DNA of 44,395 nt. Source: JBMNUL01 sp050946255. GTDB lineage: Bacteria; Actinomycetota; Coriobacteriia; Coriobacteriales; CADBOM01. Below are positions 15,941 to 26,419 of the stretch, piece by piece. The notes below the pieces were generated by a model. The model saw only the letters and a program-made list of their open reading frames with translations, did not search any database and had not been told where the DNA came from. Each line of letters starts with the position of its first letter. Position 1 is the stretch's first letter. A program made the position numbers and the translations under genes. The DNA is taken from assembly GCA_050946255.1 (NCBI GenBank), contig JBMNUL010000005.1, positions 1 to 44,395 of the forward strand, read 5' to 3'.

Positions 15941-15952
15941 GGAGGAATAACA

Positions 15953-17875
<1,923 letters not shown>

Positions 17876-17877
17876 TC

Positions 17878-18537
17878 ATGGCCGAGAACACGAATTACGC
17901 CGAGAAGAAGGCGCAAGTAGACGAAGCGGTCGAGGAGGCCGCGGAGCCCGAAATCGTGGATGAGGCTGGTCAGGATGCCGAGGATGCCAAGGGGGATGCC
18001 GGCGAGGATGCCGGCTCCCCTGAGGCAGAAGAGTCGAAGATCGAGTCCGACACCGCAGCTCTAGAGAAAGAGCTAGCAGATGTGAAGGACAAGTACATCA
18101 GGCTCCAGGCAGAGTGGGACAACTACCGCAAGCGCACTGCATCCGAGAGGGCGCAGGAGCGCAGCAGGGCCAATGAGAGGCTGGTGACCAATCTGCTGCA
18201 GGTTCTAGACGATATGGAGCGTGCAATCGACAACTCTGGAGTTCCAGATGACGATCCGATGCTGACTGGTATCAAAGCCGTGTACAGCAAGTTCTCCGGA
18301 ATTCTCCAGCAGGAGGGTCTGAAAGTGGTCAACCCCGAAAAGGGCGATCCGTTCGACATCCAGCTCCATCAGGCTGTCTCATCTGTAGAGGACCCATCGG
18401 TCCCCGACGATTCGGTGCTCCAGGTGTACCAGAAAGGCTACACGATGGGTGACAAGATCCTGCGCACGGCCATGGTGGTCGTGAGCACCGGAGGCCCGAA
18501 GAGGAGTGTAGAGGAGGCTCCGGAGGAGGCTGAATGA
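17878..18537 (+). CDS. grpE: Nucleotide exchange factor GrpE
   Basis: 219 residues, two bases after the dnaK stop. Residues 1-60 are very acidic and low complexity. A long helix/coiled coil (about 60-110, K-D-K-Y-I-R-L-Q-A-E-W-D-N-Y-R-K-R) is the dimerisation stalk. The C-terminal beta domain ends with the family pattern Q-K-G-Y-T-M-G-D-K-I-L-R-T-A-M-V-V-V-S. It releases ADP from DnaK. Length fits actinobacterial GrpE. Confidence 0.97.
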   Translation: MAENTNYAEKKAQVDEAVEEAAEPEIVDEAGQDAEDAKGDAGEDAGSPEAEESKIESDTAALEKELADVKDKYIRLQAEWDNYRKRTASERAQERSRANERLVTNLLQVLDDMERAIDNSGVPDDDPMLTGIKAVYSKFSGILQQEGLKVVNPEKGDPFDIQLHQAVSSVEDPSVPDDSVLQVYQKGYTMGDKILRTAMVVVSTGGPKRSVEEAPEEAE

Positions 18538-18551
18538 GGTTAAAGCGGGAA

Positions 18552-18598
18552 GGGTGCCACCCGTCAGGTTCGATGAGGACCAAATGGCACCCAATTTT
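18552..18598 (+). other. Hairpin between grpE and dnaJ (possible attenuator or processing site)
   Basis: GGGTGCCA (18552-18559) pairs perfectly with TGGCACCC (18585-18592) around a 25-base loop and is followed by AATTTTGA. The T-tract is too poor for a strong terminator, so it may lower or stabilise expression of the distal genes. Confidence 0.5.
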
Positions 18599-18621
18599 GA
18601 AAGGTATCGAGGTGACCGACA

Positions 18622-19659
18622 ATGACGGCCAAAGAGAAAACATATTATGACATCTTGGGGGTCAGCCGCGATGCTACCACGGACGAGATAAAGAAGGCCT
18701 ACAGGAAGCTGGCCAGAAAATATCACCCGGACGCCGGCGGCGACGAAGAGAAATTCAAGGAGATCAACGTCGCCTACGAGACTCTCTCGGACCCCGAGAA
18801 GCGCAAGCAGTACGACGAGTTCGGACAGTACGCTTCCAGCGCTGGAAGAGCATATTCCGGCACTCCAAACGAGTCCTGGTCTTACACCACCAGCGGGCAG
18901 ATTCCAAAGGAGTGGGAAGACATTCTAAGGAATTTCACCGGATTCGGTGGAGGCGGATCTTGGAGCGACATTTTCAACAATGCCGGCAGCTATCGCACCC
19001 AGCAACAGACGCGCAATCGCGGAGGAGCTGGCCCACAGTGGTCCTATCAGACCAGCGATTATTCATCCCGGGCCGCCTCGACCAAGGGCAAGGACCTTCA
19101 GGCCGTTCTGGAGATAACCTTCGAAGAGGCATTCTCCGGAGCACAGAAGAAGGTCAAGCTCAGGAACCCGGATTCCGGCGAAATGGAAGAGGTTCTGGTC
19201 AAGGTCCCCGCAGGGGCAGTCGATGGGGGAAAGCTCCGCTACAAGCACAAGGGCGGTTACAGCCCGGATGGCGGCGAGAGGGGAGACCTCCTCGTGGTCA
19301 CGAAGATCAAGAGCCATCCGGTTTTCTCCAGGAAGAGCGCAGACGTCCTGATGAATCTCCCGCTGACGATCACCGAGGCGGCACTTGGGACGAAGCTCAC
19401 GATTCCCGCTCCAGACGGGAGCAAGGTCAAGCTCAGAATCCCCGCTGGGACAGAAGATGGCAAGACGTTCGTGATAAAGGGCAAAGGCGCCCCAAAGGTC
19501 AAGGGCAAGGGCAACGGCGACTTCAAGGTCACGGTTTCGATCGCGGTTCCGAAGAACCTCGATTCTGCCCAGAAGAAAGCATTGAAAGAGCTCGAGGAGG
19601 CTACGAAATCCTCGGGCCAGAGCGTGAGGCCAAACATAGACGCGGCATTAGGCGAATAA
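18622..19659 (+). CDS. dnaJ: DnaJ-type co-chaperone without zinc finger (class B J-protein)
   Basis: 345 residues. The J-domain (1-70) has the H35-P36-D37 motif that stimulates DnaK ATPase. A Gly/Ser-rich region (about 80-150) follows, with a G-F-G-G-G-G stretch. The C-terminal substrate-binding domains (about 155-330) include V-P-A-G-A-V-D-G-G-K-L-R and I-P-A-G-T-E-D-G-K-T-F-V. None of the four C-x-x-C-x-G-x-G repeats of classical DnaJ is present, so this is the CbpA/DnaJ class B type even though it sits in the dnaK operon. ATG 18622 opens the J-domain directly. Confidence 0.93.
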   Translation: MTAKEKTYYDILGVSRDATTDEIKKAYRKLARKYHPDAGGDEEKFKEINVAYETLSDPEKRKQYDEFGQYASSAGRAYSGTPNESWSYTTSGQIPKEWEDILRNFTGFGGGGSWSDIFNNAGSYRTQQQTRNRGGAGPQWSYQTSDYSSRAASTKGKDLQAVLEITFEEAFSGAQKKVKLRNPDSGEMEEVLVKVPAGAVDGGKLRYKHKGGYSPDGGERGDLLVVTKIKSHPVFSRKSADVLMNLPLTITEAALGTKLTIPAPDGSKVKLRIPAGTEDGKTFVIKGKGAPKVKGKGNGDFKVTVSIAVPKNLDSAQKKALKELEEATKSSGQSVRPNIDAALGE

Positions 19660-19680
19660 ATACAGCGGATGGAAAGCGGC

Positions 19681-19710
19681 CCTCCCGTGTGGCATGACTG
19701 CACGGGATGG
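19681..19710 (+). other. Hairpin between dnaJ and hspR
   Basis: CCCGTG (19684-19689) pairs with CACGGG (19701-19706), with a few more possible pairs outside. No U-tract follows. It lies 22 bases before the hspR start and may modulate hspR expression. Confidence 0.35.
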
Positions 19711-19732
19711 GCAATAAAAGAAGGTGGACATT

Positions 19733-20152
19733 GTGGCAAAGAACAACGACGAGAACAGACCATTGTACATGATCAGCGTTGCGGCCGAGCTGGCGGGAGT
19801 CCACCCGCAGACCCTGAGGTCCTACGAGGCGAAGGGTCTGATTGTTCCCAAGAGGACGGCCGGCAACACAAGAATGTACTCCCAAGCCGATATAGACAGG
19901 CTGGGGCTGATCAACGACCTCACCGACGAGGGAATCAACCTCGCAGGGGTGATCAGGATCTTGGATCTCGAGAAGCGGCTCGAGGAGCGAGAGAAGCGCA
20001 TCGAGCAGCTCGAGAGGAAGAACAGGCAACTGGAGAAGAATCTCCACGACCTGAGAATGAAACAGACGATTAACGCCATCGTCAAGGTTGACGATGAGCC
20101 GAGAAAGTTCCCCTGGGACTTCCTGGATTCGTTCTCGAAGGACGACGAGTAG
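19733..20152 (+). CDS. hspR: Heat-shock repressor HspR (MerR family)
   Basis: 139 residues. The N-terminal MerR-type winged helix (about 10-80) carries the HspR hallmark Y-M-I-S-V-A-A-E-L-A-G-V-H-P-Q-T-L-R, with S-Y-E-A-K-G-L and a D-L-T-D-E-G-I-N-L-A-G-V wing. A coiled coil (about 85-115, L-E-K-R-L-E-E-R-E-K-R-I-E-Q-L) would dimerise it. HspR represses the dnaK operon and uses DnaK as co-repressor, so its place in the operon implies feedback control. GTG 19733 is preferred because GAAGG lies eight bases ahead; GTG 19724 overlaps that site. Confidence 0.93.
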   Translation: MAKNNDENRPLYMISVAAELAGVHPQTLRSYEAKGLIVPKRTAGNTRMYSQADIDRLGLINDLTDEGINLAGVIRILDLEKRLEEREKRIEQLERKNRQLEKNLHDLRMKQTINAIVKVDDEPRKFPWDFLDSFSKDDE

Positions 20153-20185
20153 GAATCCCAGTGCGGACGAGATAAGGAGATAGCG

Positions 20186-22879
20186 ATGAGACTAGACAAA
20201 CTGGCGGTCACCGCCCAGGAGGCGTTCCAGTCTGCATATTCCATCGCCGCAGATTACGAGTCGCCAACACTCGACTCGATGCATCTGTTGAAGGCGGTGT
20301 TGGAGGCAGACGAGAACAACATCGACGCGATCATCGAGCGCGTCGGTGCGAATCCTGAGACGATCAACGCCGCAATAACAAAGGAAATAGAGAAGGCCCC
20401 GAAGGCCACGGGCGGCCTTGGCATGCCCATACCCACCCAGGCGCTCAACAAGGTGATCGACGATTCCGTTAAGATCGCCACCAAGATGGGCGACTCCTTC
20501 GCGACGACCGAGCACATGCTGATAGCGCTCTGCGATGACAACGGGGCTGCTGGAAAGGTGCTCAACCTTGCGGGAGTGACTTCTGCCAGGGTGAAAGAGG
20601 TCTACGAGGAGCTGCGTGGAAACACCAGGGTCACCGACCAGACCAGCAAGGCACAGTTCGAGATGCTCCAGCAGTTCGGACGAAACCTCACCGAGGAGGC
20701 GCGTGCCGGCAAGCTCGACCCCGTCATCGGGAGGACCGACGAGATAAGGCGCACGATGCAGGTCCTGAGCCGCCGTACGAAGAACAACCCGGTGCTCATC
20801 GGAGAGGCCGGAACAGGCAAGACGGCAATCGTCGAGGGGCTGGCCCAGAGAATTGCATCTGGCGACGTGCCCTCCTCGCTCAAGGACCGCGATATCATCT
20901 CGCTCGACCTCGCCGCGATGCTCGCAGGTGCGAAGTACCGTGGAGACTTCGAGGACAGGATGACGGCAGTTCTCCGCGAGGTCGAAGATTCCAACGGGCA
21001 GATAATCCTGTTCATAGATGAGCTCCACAACATCGTGGGCGCTGGATCCACGGGCGAGGGAACGCTAGACGCACGCAACATGCTCAAGCCCGCGCTCGCC
21101 AGGGGCACGCTCCACACGATTGGCGCGACGACCATCGACGAGTACAGGAAATACATCGAGAAAGACTCGGCACTTGCAAGAAGGTTCCAGCCAGTCATGG
21201 TCAACGAGCCTTCTGTCGAGGATACGATCGCGATTCTGCGTGGCCTCAAGGAGAAGTACGAGATCCACCACGGGGTGCGCATCACAGATGGTGCCCTCGT
21301 TTCCGCGGCTGAGCTCTCGAATCGATACATTTCCGACAGGTTCCTCCCCGACAAGGCAATCGACCTCATGGACGAGGCCGCGAGCCGGCTCCGCATAGAG
21401 CTCGACTCGATGCCGAGCGACATCGACGACGTGGAGCGTCAGCTCACCCAGATGCAGATTGAGGAGCAGGCGCTGCAGAAGGAGACCGATGAGGCATCTG
21501 CAAAGAGACTGAACGTTCTGAGGCAGAACATGGCCCAGACCCAGCAGAAGCTCGATTCGATGAAGGCCGAGTGGTCCAACGAGAAAGATGTCATCGACAG
21601 GGTTCAGGAGCTCAAGTCCGAGATCGACGAGAAGAACGGCGAGTACGAGCGTGCGATTCGCGATGGAGATCTGAGCAAGGCCTCCGAGTTGAAATACGGG
21701 ACTATTCCCGAGCTGCAGTCGGAACTCGACAAGGCCACCGCGACGCTCACGGACAAGCAGGCCAAGGGTTCGATTCTCAAAGAGGAGGTCACCGAGGACG
21801 AGATCGCCGAAGTGGTTTCCGATTGGACTGGAATTCCCGTGCGCAAGATGATGGAGGGCGAGCTGGAGAAGCTGCGCAACCTCGAATCCGAGCTGCACAA
21901 GAGGGTCGTTGGGCAGGACGAGGCGGTCAATGCGGTAGCCGCCGCTATCCGCAGGAGCCGTACCGGTCTTGCAGATCCCGACAAGCCCATCGGCACATTC
22001 CTGTTCCTCGGGCCCACAGGCGTGGGCAAGACCGAGCTCGCAAAGGCCCTTGCCGAGTGCCTGTTCGATGACGAGAAGGCCCTCGTTCGAATCGACATGT
22101 CGGAGTACATGGAGAAGTTCAGCGTGCAGAGGTTGATCGGCGCGCCTCCTGGATACGTGGGGTACGAGGAGGGCGGACAGCTCACCGAGGCCATCAGGCG
22201 CCATCCGTACTCCGTGGTACTTCTCGACGAGATCGAGAAAGCTCACCCCGACGTGTTCAACGTCCTGCTGCAGGTTTTCGATGACGGCAGGCTCACCGAT
22301 GGACAGGGCAGGGTCGTGAGCTTCAAGAACACGATCATCATCATGACGAGCAACGCTGCTTCCGTCGCCATTCGCGAATATTCCGAGAAGGGCGATGCCA
22401 ACAGCGAGAAGGACAAGCAGAAGGCGATTGACGAGGCGCTCAAGCTCACGTTCCGTCCCGAGTTCATAAACAGGATCGACGATATCATCACGTTCCAGCC
22501 GCTCGATATGGAGCTGCTCGACCAGATCGTTGAACTCCAGCTCAAGGACGTCCGCAAGCGTCTCGCGGAGCACGACATCTCGCTCGACATCTCCCCGGCG
22601 GCGATGGACCAGCTCAGCATCGATGGACTCGACCCGGTGTTCGGCGCACGTCCTCTCAAGAGGTTGATCCAGCACGAGGTAGTCGACAGGGTGGCAAACG
22701 AGATTGTGAGCGGAAACGTCGGAGAGGGGTCCAGCATCCTGATCGACCTGGACGAGGAAAACAATTACAAGATAGTGAACCAGGGCAAGATCTCCGATGG
22801 GCCCCAGCTCGTGGAGCTCGAGGACCTCGACATCGGCGGTGACTACGAGTTGCCGGACGACGACGGCGAAGGAGAATAA
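20186..22879 (+). CDS. clpB: ATP-dependent disaggregase ClpB (Hsp100)
   Basis: An 897-residue AAA+ unfoldase that rescues aggregated proteins with DnaK. Parts in order: N-domain of two Clp repeats (1-145), AAA-1 with Walker A G-E-A-G-T-G-K-T (206-213) and Walker B F-I-D-E-L-H, coiled-coil M-domain (about 405-530), and AAA-2 with Walker A G-P-T-G-V-G-K-T (609-616) and L-L-D-E-I-E-K. The M-domain shows it is ClpB and not ClpC or ClpA. The C-terminus is extended by an acidic tail ending D-D-D-G-E-G-E. AAGGAG precedes ATG 20186. It is the last gene of the HspR operon. Confidence 0.97.
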   Translation: MRLDKLAVTAQEAFQSAYSIAADYESPTLDSMHLLKAVLEADENNIDAIIERVGANPETINAAITKEIEKAPKATGGLGMPIPTQALNKVIDDSVKIATKMGDSFATTEHMLIALCDDNGAAGKVLNLAGVTSARVKEVYEELRGNTRVTDQTSKAQFEMLQQFGRNLTEEARAGKLDPVIGRTDEIRRTMQVLSRRTKNNPVLIGEAGTGKTAIVEGLAQRIASGDVPSSLKDRDIISLDLAAMLAGAKYRGDFEDRMTAVLREVEDSNGQIILFIDELHNIVGAGSTGEGTLDARNMLKPALARGTLHTIGATTIDEYRKYIEKDSALARRFQPVMVNEPSVEDTIAILRGLKEKYEIHHGVRITDGALVSAAELSNRYISDRFLPDKAIDLMDEAASRLRIELDSMPSDIDDVERQLTQMQIEEQALQKETDEASAKRLNVLRQNMAQTQQKLDSMKAEWSNEKDVIDRVQELKSEIDEKNGEYERAIRDGDLSKASELKYGTIPELQSELDKATATLTDKQAKGSILKEEVTEDEIAEVVSDWTGIPVRKMMEGELEKLRNLESELHKRVVGQDEAVNAVAAAIRRSRTGLADPDKPIGTFLFLGPTGVGKTELAKALAECLFDDEKALVRIDMSEYMEKFSVQRLIGAPPGYVGYEEGGQLTEAIRRHPYSVVLLDEIEKAHPDVFNVLLQVFDDGRLTDGQGRVVSFKNTIIIMTSNAASVAIREYSEKGDANSEKDKQKAIDEALKLTFRPEFINRIDDIITFQPLDMELLDQIVELQLKDVRKRLAEHDISLDISPAAMDQLSIDGLDPVFGARPLKRLIQHEVVDRVANEIVSGNVGEGSSILIDLDEENNYKIVNQGKISDGPQLVELEDLDIGGDYELPDDDGEGE

Positions 22880-22954
22880 GCTAATAAACTACCCCGAATT
22901 CGGCTAACGCCCCTGCTCGAAAGGCCTGCAAGCCCGGATGGCTGGCATCTCAAT

Positions 22955-22980
22955 TTGCCTTGGGCTTGAATGCTGATAAT
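22955..22980 (+). promoter_or_regulatory. Weak promoter-like sequence between clpB and its terminator
   Basis: TTGCCT (22955-22960) and GATAAT (22975-22980) are spaced by only 14 bases. If active, it would start a transcript near 22987 that meets the terminator at 23030-23076, giving an RNA of about 90 bases or a leader for trkH. Confidence 0.2.
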
Positions 22981-23029
22981 ATTTGCACATGGCGGGTGTT
23001 CGGGGCAGCACGGCGACTACGCAACATGC

Positions 23030-23076
23030 GCGGTCTGGAGGCTTCCGGTTGCAACGGGCCCCCAGACCGCTTTTTT
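23030..23076 (+). terminator. Strong rho-independent terminator after clpB / before trkH
   Basis: GCGGTCTGG (23030-23038) pairs perfectly with CCAGACCGC (23062-23070), followed by TTTTTT. It ends the chaperone operon about 150 bases after clpB. It also lies 50 bases before the trkH cluster, so it could act there as an attenuator. Confidence 0.9.
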
Positions 23077-23125
23077 CGCGAACAGCATTGTCGAAAGGAA
23101 CAGGGGTTCTAGTCCCAATTCGAAT

Positions 23126-23260
23126 ATGTCAGGGAAAGGCAACTGGTCATCTGTCGTAAAGATGTACTTGAAGGGCATCGCCACCATTGTGGTGGGGATA
23201 GTGCTCTTCATAGTGATACTCCTTTTGATTATCGTGCTGGTAAAGCTCATACAGGGGTAG
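23126..23260 (+). CDS. Putative 44-residue single-pass membrane protein upstream of trkH
   Basis: From ATG 23126 the frame encodes a short polar head (S-G-K-G-N-W-S-S-V-V-K), then an uninterrupted hydrophobic stretch of about 25 residues (I-V-V-G-I-V-L-F-I-V-I-L-L-L-I-I-V-L), ending V-K-L-I-Q-G. The stop lies three bases before the trkH ATG, the spacing of an operon partner. No ribosome site is clear at 23126; the longer frame from 22970 runs through the terminator and is less likely. It might be a small subunit of the K+ transporter, but nothing in the sequence proves that. Confidence 0.45.
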   Translation: MSGKGNWSSVVKMYLKGIATIVVGIVLFIVILLLIIVLVKLIQG

Positions 23261-23263
23261 GGC

Positions 23264-24790
23264 ATGTGGCCTAGGCTTACAGCAGAAGATTTCAAGGTCA
23301 TTGGGCATTATCTCGGCTATCTGATCGTTTTCACCGGTGCCGCGATGCTGATACCCCTGGCCATCTCCGTGTTCGAGGGGACGATGGCGATCACGATCAA
23401 CTACATCATGTCAATTGGGATTTCCCTGATAATCGGGTTCTCCCTCTGCATGCTCAAGATCAACTCCGTGAATCTCAAGAGAAAGCAGGCCGTGTCGATA
23501 ACGGCGCTCGCCTGGATGGTTTGCTCCTGTATTGCCGCGATACCGCTTTTCCTTTCAGGCCATTTCCTCTCGTACTCAGATGCAATGTTCGAGGCCATGT
23601 CCGGTCTGACGACCTCTGGATTCTCGATTGCGCTCGACATCGAGCACATGTCAGACGCGGATATGTTCTGGAGATTCATCCTCCACTTCGTAGGAGGCCA
23701 GGGAGTCGTGGTCATCGCATTGTCCATCGGTGCGTTTGCCAAGAGCAGCAGCAGGGCCACGCTTTACGACGCAGAGGGGCGTCACGACCATGTGATGCCG
23801 GAGATCAAGCAGACTGCCCAGTTCATCTTCAAGTTCTCGCTCATGGTCATCGCGGTGGGCACTTTGGTCATGGCGATATTCTTCATGTTCAGCGGGCTTG
23901 ATATCAAGTCGGCGTTTTTCCATGGAATCTGCCTGACGATCGGCGCATATGACACGGCGGGGTTCTCGTTAACCTCGCTGGGCGTGACCTATTACCACAG
24001 CTGGGCCATCGAGATCATCATGATGGTGCTCATGCTGATGGGTGCCATAAGCTTTACCCTCTACAGCAGGGTGTTCAAGGGCAGGATCAGGGACTTCTTC
24101 AAAGATTACGAGCTGAGGGTGTACCTGGTGTCAATAGTCATTCTCGTGGTGACGTTCACCCTTGTGGTCGACATAGGAGGGTATTTCAACACCACCGACA
24201 CCCTTCTCAGGAAGGGCCTGTTCACGATAATCTCCGCATCCACGAGCACGGGCTCGCAGGTCATCGACCCGACTCAGATCACGTTGTTGATGTCCTCGGG
24301 TGCCCTGTTCATAGTAGCCCTCGGCATGGCCATCGGAGGAATGTCCGAGTCGATGTCCGGAGGAATAAAGGCCATCCGCGTCGGCATCGTGGCAAAGGAG
24401 ATCGTTCTGAGGGTCAAGCAGGTGCTTGCCCCAGACAGCGCCAAAATGGTCTCGACATACGAGCACGTTGGCAAGAAGCCGATAACCCAGAGCGCGGTGA
24501 GCTCTGCGCTCGTGATCTGCTCGCTGTTCATGATGAGCTATCTCATCGGGTCGATCGTTGGAATGGCGTGCGGCTATGATGCGATGTCCGCTCTCTTCGA
24601 GTCCGTGTCCGCTGCTTCCAACAACGGACTCAGCGCCGGTCTGATCTCGCCGGATATGCCATCGGTGCTGCAGATCACCTATTTCTTCCAGATGTGGTTC
24701 GGCAGGCTCGAGTATCTCACCGTGATCTCCTTCATCGCAGCTGTCATCGCTTCACTCAGGCCGGTCAGGGGGCGCAGGAACCATGACTAG
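23264..24790 (+). CDS. trkH: TrkH/KtrB-family potassium uptake channel subunit
   Basis: A 508-residue membrane protein of the Trk/Ktr superfamily that moves K+ (sometimes with Na+ or H+). About ten membrane helices and four pore loops are visible. The first filter is canonical, T-T-S-G-F (116-120). The others are Y-D-T-A-G-F-S, T-S-T-G-S-Q and S-N-N-G-L-S. The conserved Arg-bearing helix near the C-terminus (W-F-G-R-L-E-Y-L-T) is present. A cytosolic TrkA/KtrA partner with Rossmann (RCK) domains is normally required but is not in the neighbourhood. GGGGTAGGGC precedes ATG 23264. The following gene starts inside its last eight bases. Confidence 0.92.
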   Translation: MWPRLTAEDFKVIGHYLGYLIVFTGAAMLIPLAISVFEGTMAITINYIMSIGISLIIGFSLCMLKINSVNLKRKQAVSITALAWMVCSCIAAIPLFLSGHFLSYSDAMFEAMSGLTTSGFSIALDIEHMSDADMFWRFILHFVGGQGVVVIALSIGAFAKSSSRATLYDAEGRHDHVMPEIKQTAQFIFKFSLMVIAVGTLVMAIFFMFSGLDIKSAFFHGICLTIGAYDTAGFSLTSLGVTYYHSWAIEIIMMVLMLMGAISFTLYSRVFKGRIRDFFKDYELRVYLVSIVILVVTFTLVVDIGGYFNTTDTLLRKGLFTIISASTSTGSQVIDPTQITLLMSSGALFIVALGMAIGGMSESMSGGIKAIRVGIVAKEIVLRVKQVLAPDSAKMVSTYEHVGKKPITQSAVSSALVICSLFMMSYLIGSIVGMACGYDAMSALFESVSAASNNGLSAGLISPDMPSVLQITYFFQMWFGRLEYLTVISFIAAVIASLRPVRGRRNHD

Positions 24791-25406
24791 CAAGAGGATG
24801 CAGCTGTCGTCTCGATCTGTGTTCACCGGGATATTCTCACTTGTCTTCGCCTTGGGCCTCCTGGCTTTTGCTCCCGGTTCCGCCTTTGCCGCTGATACCG
24901 AAAACCAGCAATACAACGAGGCAGAAGATGGTTCTGCGGCGGAAGAGGAGCAGGCCAAGCAGGCAGACTCGTCTGATATCACGACTTACGAGATAACAGA
25001 CTTGGTCAATGGCGGCACGGCAGAGGACAATCTCACCGTTTCTGTTTCTGGCGAGGTTGTTGGAGAGATCATCAATGCCGATTCCAGCCACAAATGGATT
25101 GCGCTCTCCCAAGACGGGGAGACCGTCTCCGTATATGTGAGGAATTCCGATGCCGAGCAGATTCAGCATCTGGGCAAATATGGCGAGACCGGAGATACCG
25201 TCACGGTAACCGGCACTTTCCACCTCGATTGCTCCGCGCATCAGGGCGATATGGACATCCACGCCGTGAGCTTCAAGATTGTCTCAAGCGGAGGCGCGAC
25301 CATGGAGGAACCCGATATCGCAAAGCTCAGGATCGCCGTGATCCTCCTCGTGGTCGGCCTTGCGGTCGGGTTCACCTACTGGCGTCTTAGAGAGCGGATG
25401 CGCTGA
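24783..25406 (+). CDS. Signal-peptide protein with OB-fold-like domain and C-terminal membrane anchor
   Basis: 207 residues. Residues 1-36 are a signal peptide (cleavage likely after A-F-A36). A short acidic, Gln-rich linker follows (37-63). A beta-rich domain (about 66-170) reads L-T-V-S-V-S-G-E-V-V-G-E-I, W-I-A-L-S-Q-D-G, V-S-V-Y-V and G-D-T-V-T-V-T-G-T-F, the strand order of OB-fold or CcmE-like domains. A membrane helix (about 180-200) and a basic R-L-R-E-R-M-R end follow. The domain thus sits outside the membrane. The start overlaps the trkH stop by eight bases, so the two are co-translated. Not assigned to a named family. Confidence 0.7.
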   Translation: MTSKRMQLSSRSVFTGIFSLVFALGLLAFAPGSAFAADTENQQYNEAEDGSAAEEEQAKQADSSDITTYEITDLVNGGTAEDNLTVSVSGEVVGEIINADSSHKWIALSQDGETVSVYVRNSDAEQIQHLGKYGETGDTVTVTGTFHLDCSAHQGDMDIHAVSFKIVSSGGATMEEPDIAKLRIAVILLVVGLAVGFTYWRLRERMR

Positions 25407-25408
25407 GT

Positions 25409-26419
25409 ATGGGCCAGCAGATAGACTTCGGCTCCTTTGTGGTGGACCCAAGGGTTGAGGATGAGTATGGGAAGGCCGTGTCCGAGAGCGGTGCCGACCC
25501 CTCGAATCTCGAGCTCGGCAGAGTCGTTCAGGTGGACAGGACCCTGCCCCTCGTTTGCACTCCAAGGGGAAACGTTCGTTCCGAACACGCCGTAGCGCTC
25601 GTCAAGGGCACCGATACGCTTGCCGCAGTTGGAGATTGGGTGCTTGTGGAGTTCCCTCCCTCCCATGAGAACTCTGTGATCAGGAAGATCCTCCCACGCA
25701 GGAATTCCCTTTCCAGGCCCGACAGGAGACGCAAGGGAGGGCGTCAGACACTCGCCTCCAATATCGATGTCGTCTTCATAGTGGTTCCCATGAAGGGTGT
25801 CTCCAACGCCCTCGAGCATCTCGAGAGGCAGCTGACGCTCTCGTTTCAAAGCGGGGCCGAGCCTGTGATAGTGCTCAGCAAGGCAGACCTGGCAGATGAT
25901 CCCGGAAAAGAGCTCGAGGCTGTGAAGTCGATCGCCTTGGAAGTGCCAGTCGTCGTGGAATCTGTCAACGATGGGAGAGGGGTTGGCCAGATCGAGTCCC
26001 TGATCCCCAATGGGAGGTGCGCCACGCTTCTCGGGAAGTCCGGTGTTGGCAAGTCGAGCCTCGTCAACGCGATTGTCGGGATGGACCTGCAGAGCACAAA
26101 CGAAGTAAGGGAGAGCGACGGCAAGGGCAGGCACACAACTATTGCCAGGCGGATGGTGCTCCTTCCGAACGGTGGGTTCTTGGTGGATTCCCCTGGTCTC
26201 AGGTCGTTTCTGCTAGACGGGTCCTTCATCGGGGTCGAGAGGGCATTTGCCGACATAGTCGAGCTTTCCAGTCAATGCAAGTTCCGCGATTGTCGTCACC
26301 TGAGCGAGCCCGGGTGCGCCGTGCGTGAAGCGGTTAGTGATGGGTCGCTCTCAAAGAGAAGGTACGATTCATATATCGCGATCATGGAGGAAGTCTCCAG
26401 GATAAACGACAAGTGGTAG
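25409..26419 (+). CDS. rsgA: Ribosome small-subunit GTPase RsgA
   Basis: A 336-residue circularly permuted GTPase that checks late 30S assembly. Order of parts: N-terminal extension (1-35), OB domain (about 36-98), then GTPase motifs in the permuted order G4 (L-S-K-A-D, 156-160), G1 (G-K-S-G-V-G-K-S-S, 209-217) and G3 (D-S-P-G, 260-263). A zinc site follows with C290, C295, H297 and C303. G4 has S-K-A-D in place of N-K-x-D; Ser at that position is unusual, but the rest is intact. It begins two bases after the previous stop, so it belongs to the trkH transcript. Confidence 0.95.
   Translation: MGQQIDFGSFVVDPRVEDEYGKAVSESGADPSNLELGRVVQVDRTLPLVCTPRGNVRSEHAVALVKGTDTLAAVGDWVLVEFPPSHENSVIRKILPRRNSLSRPDRRRKGGRQTLASNIDVVFIVVPMKGVSNALEHLERQLTLSFQSGAEPVIVLSKADLADDPGKELEAVKSIALEVPVVVESVNDGRGVGQIESLIPNGRCATLLGKSGVGKSSLVNAIVGMDLQSTNEVRESDGKGRHTTIARRMVLLPNGGFLVDSPGLRSFLLDGSFIGVERAFADIVELSSQCKFRDCRHLSEPGCAVREAVSDGSLSKRRYDSYIAIMEEVSRINDKW

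Noticed and set aside
22970..23125. Longer version of the small membrane protein before trkH
   Set aside because: The extension reads straight through the strong terminator hairpin and is Cys/Gly-rich without a ribosome site; ATG 23126 is more sensible.
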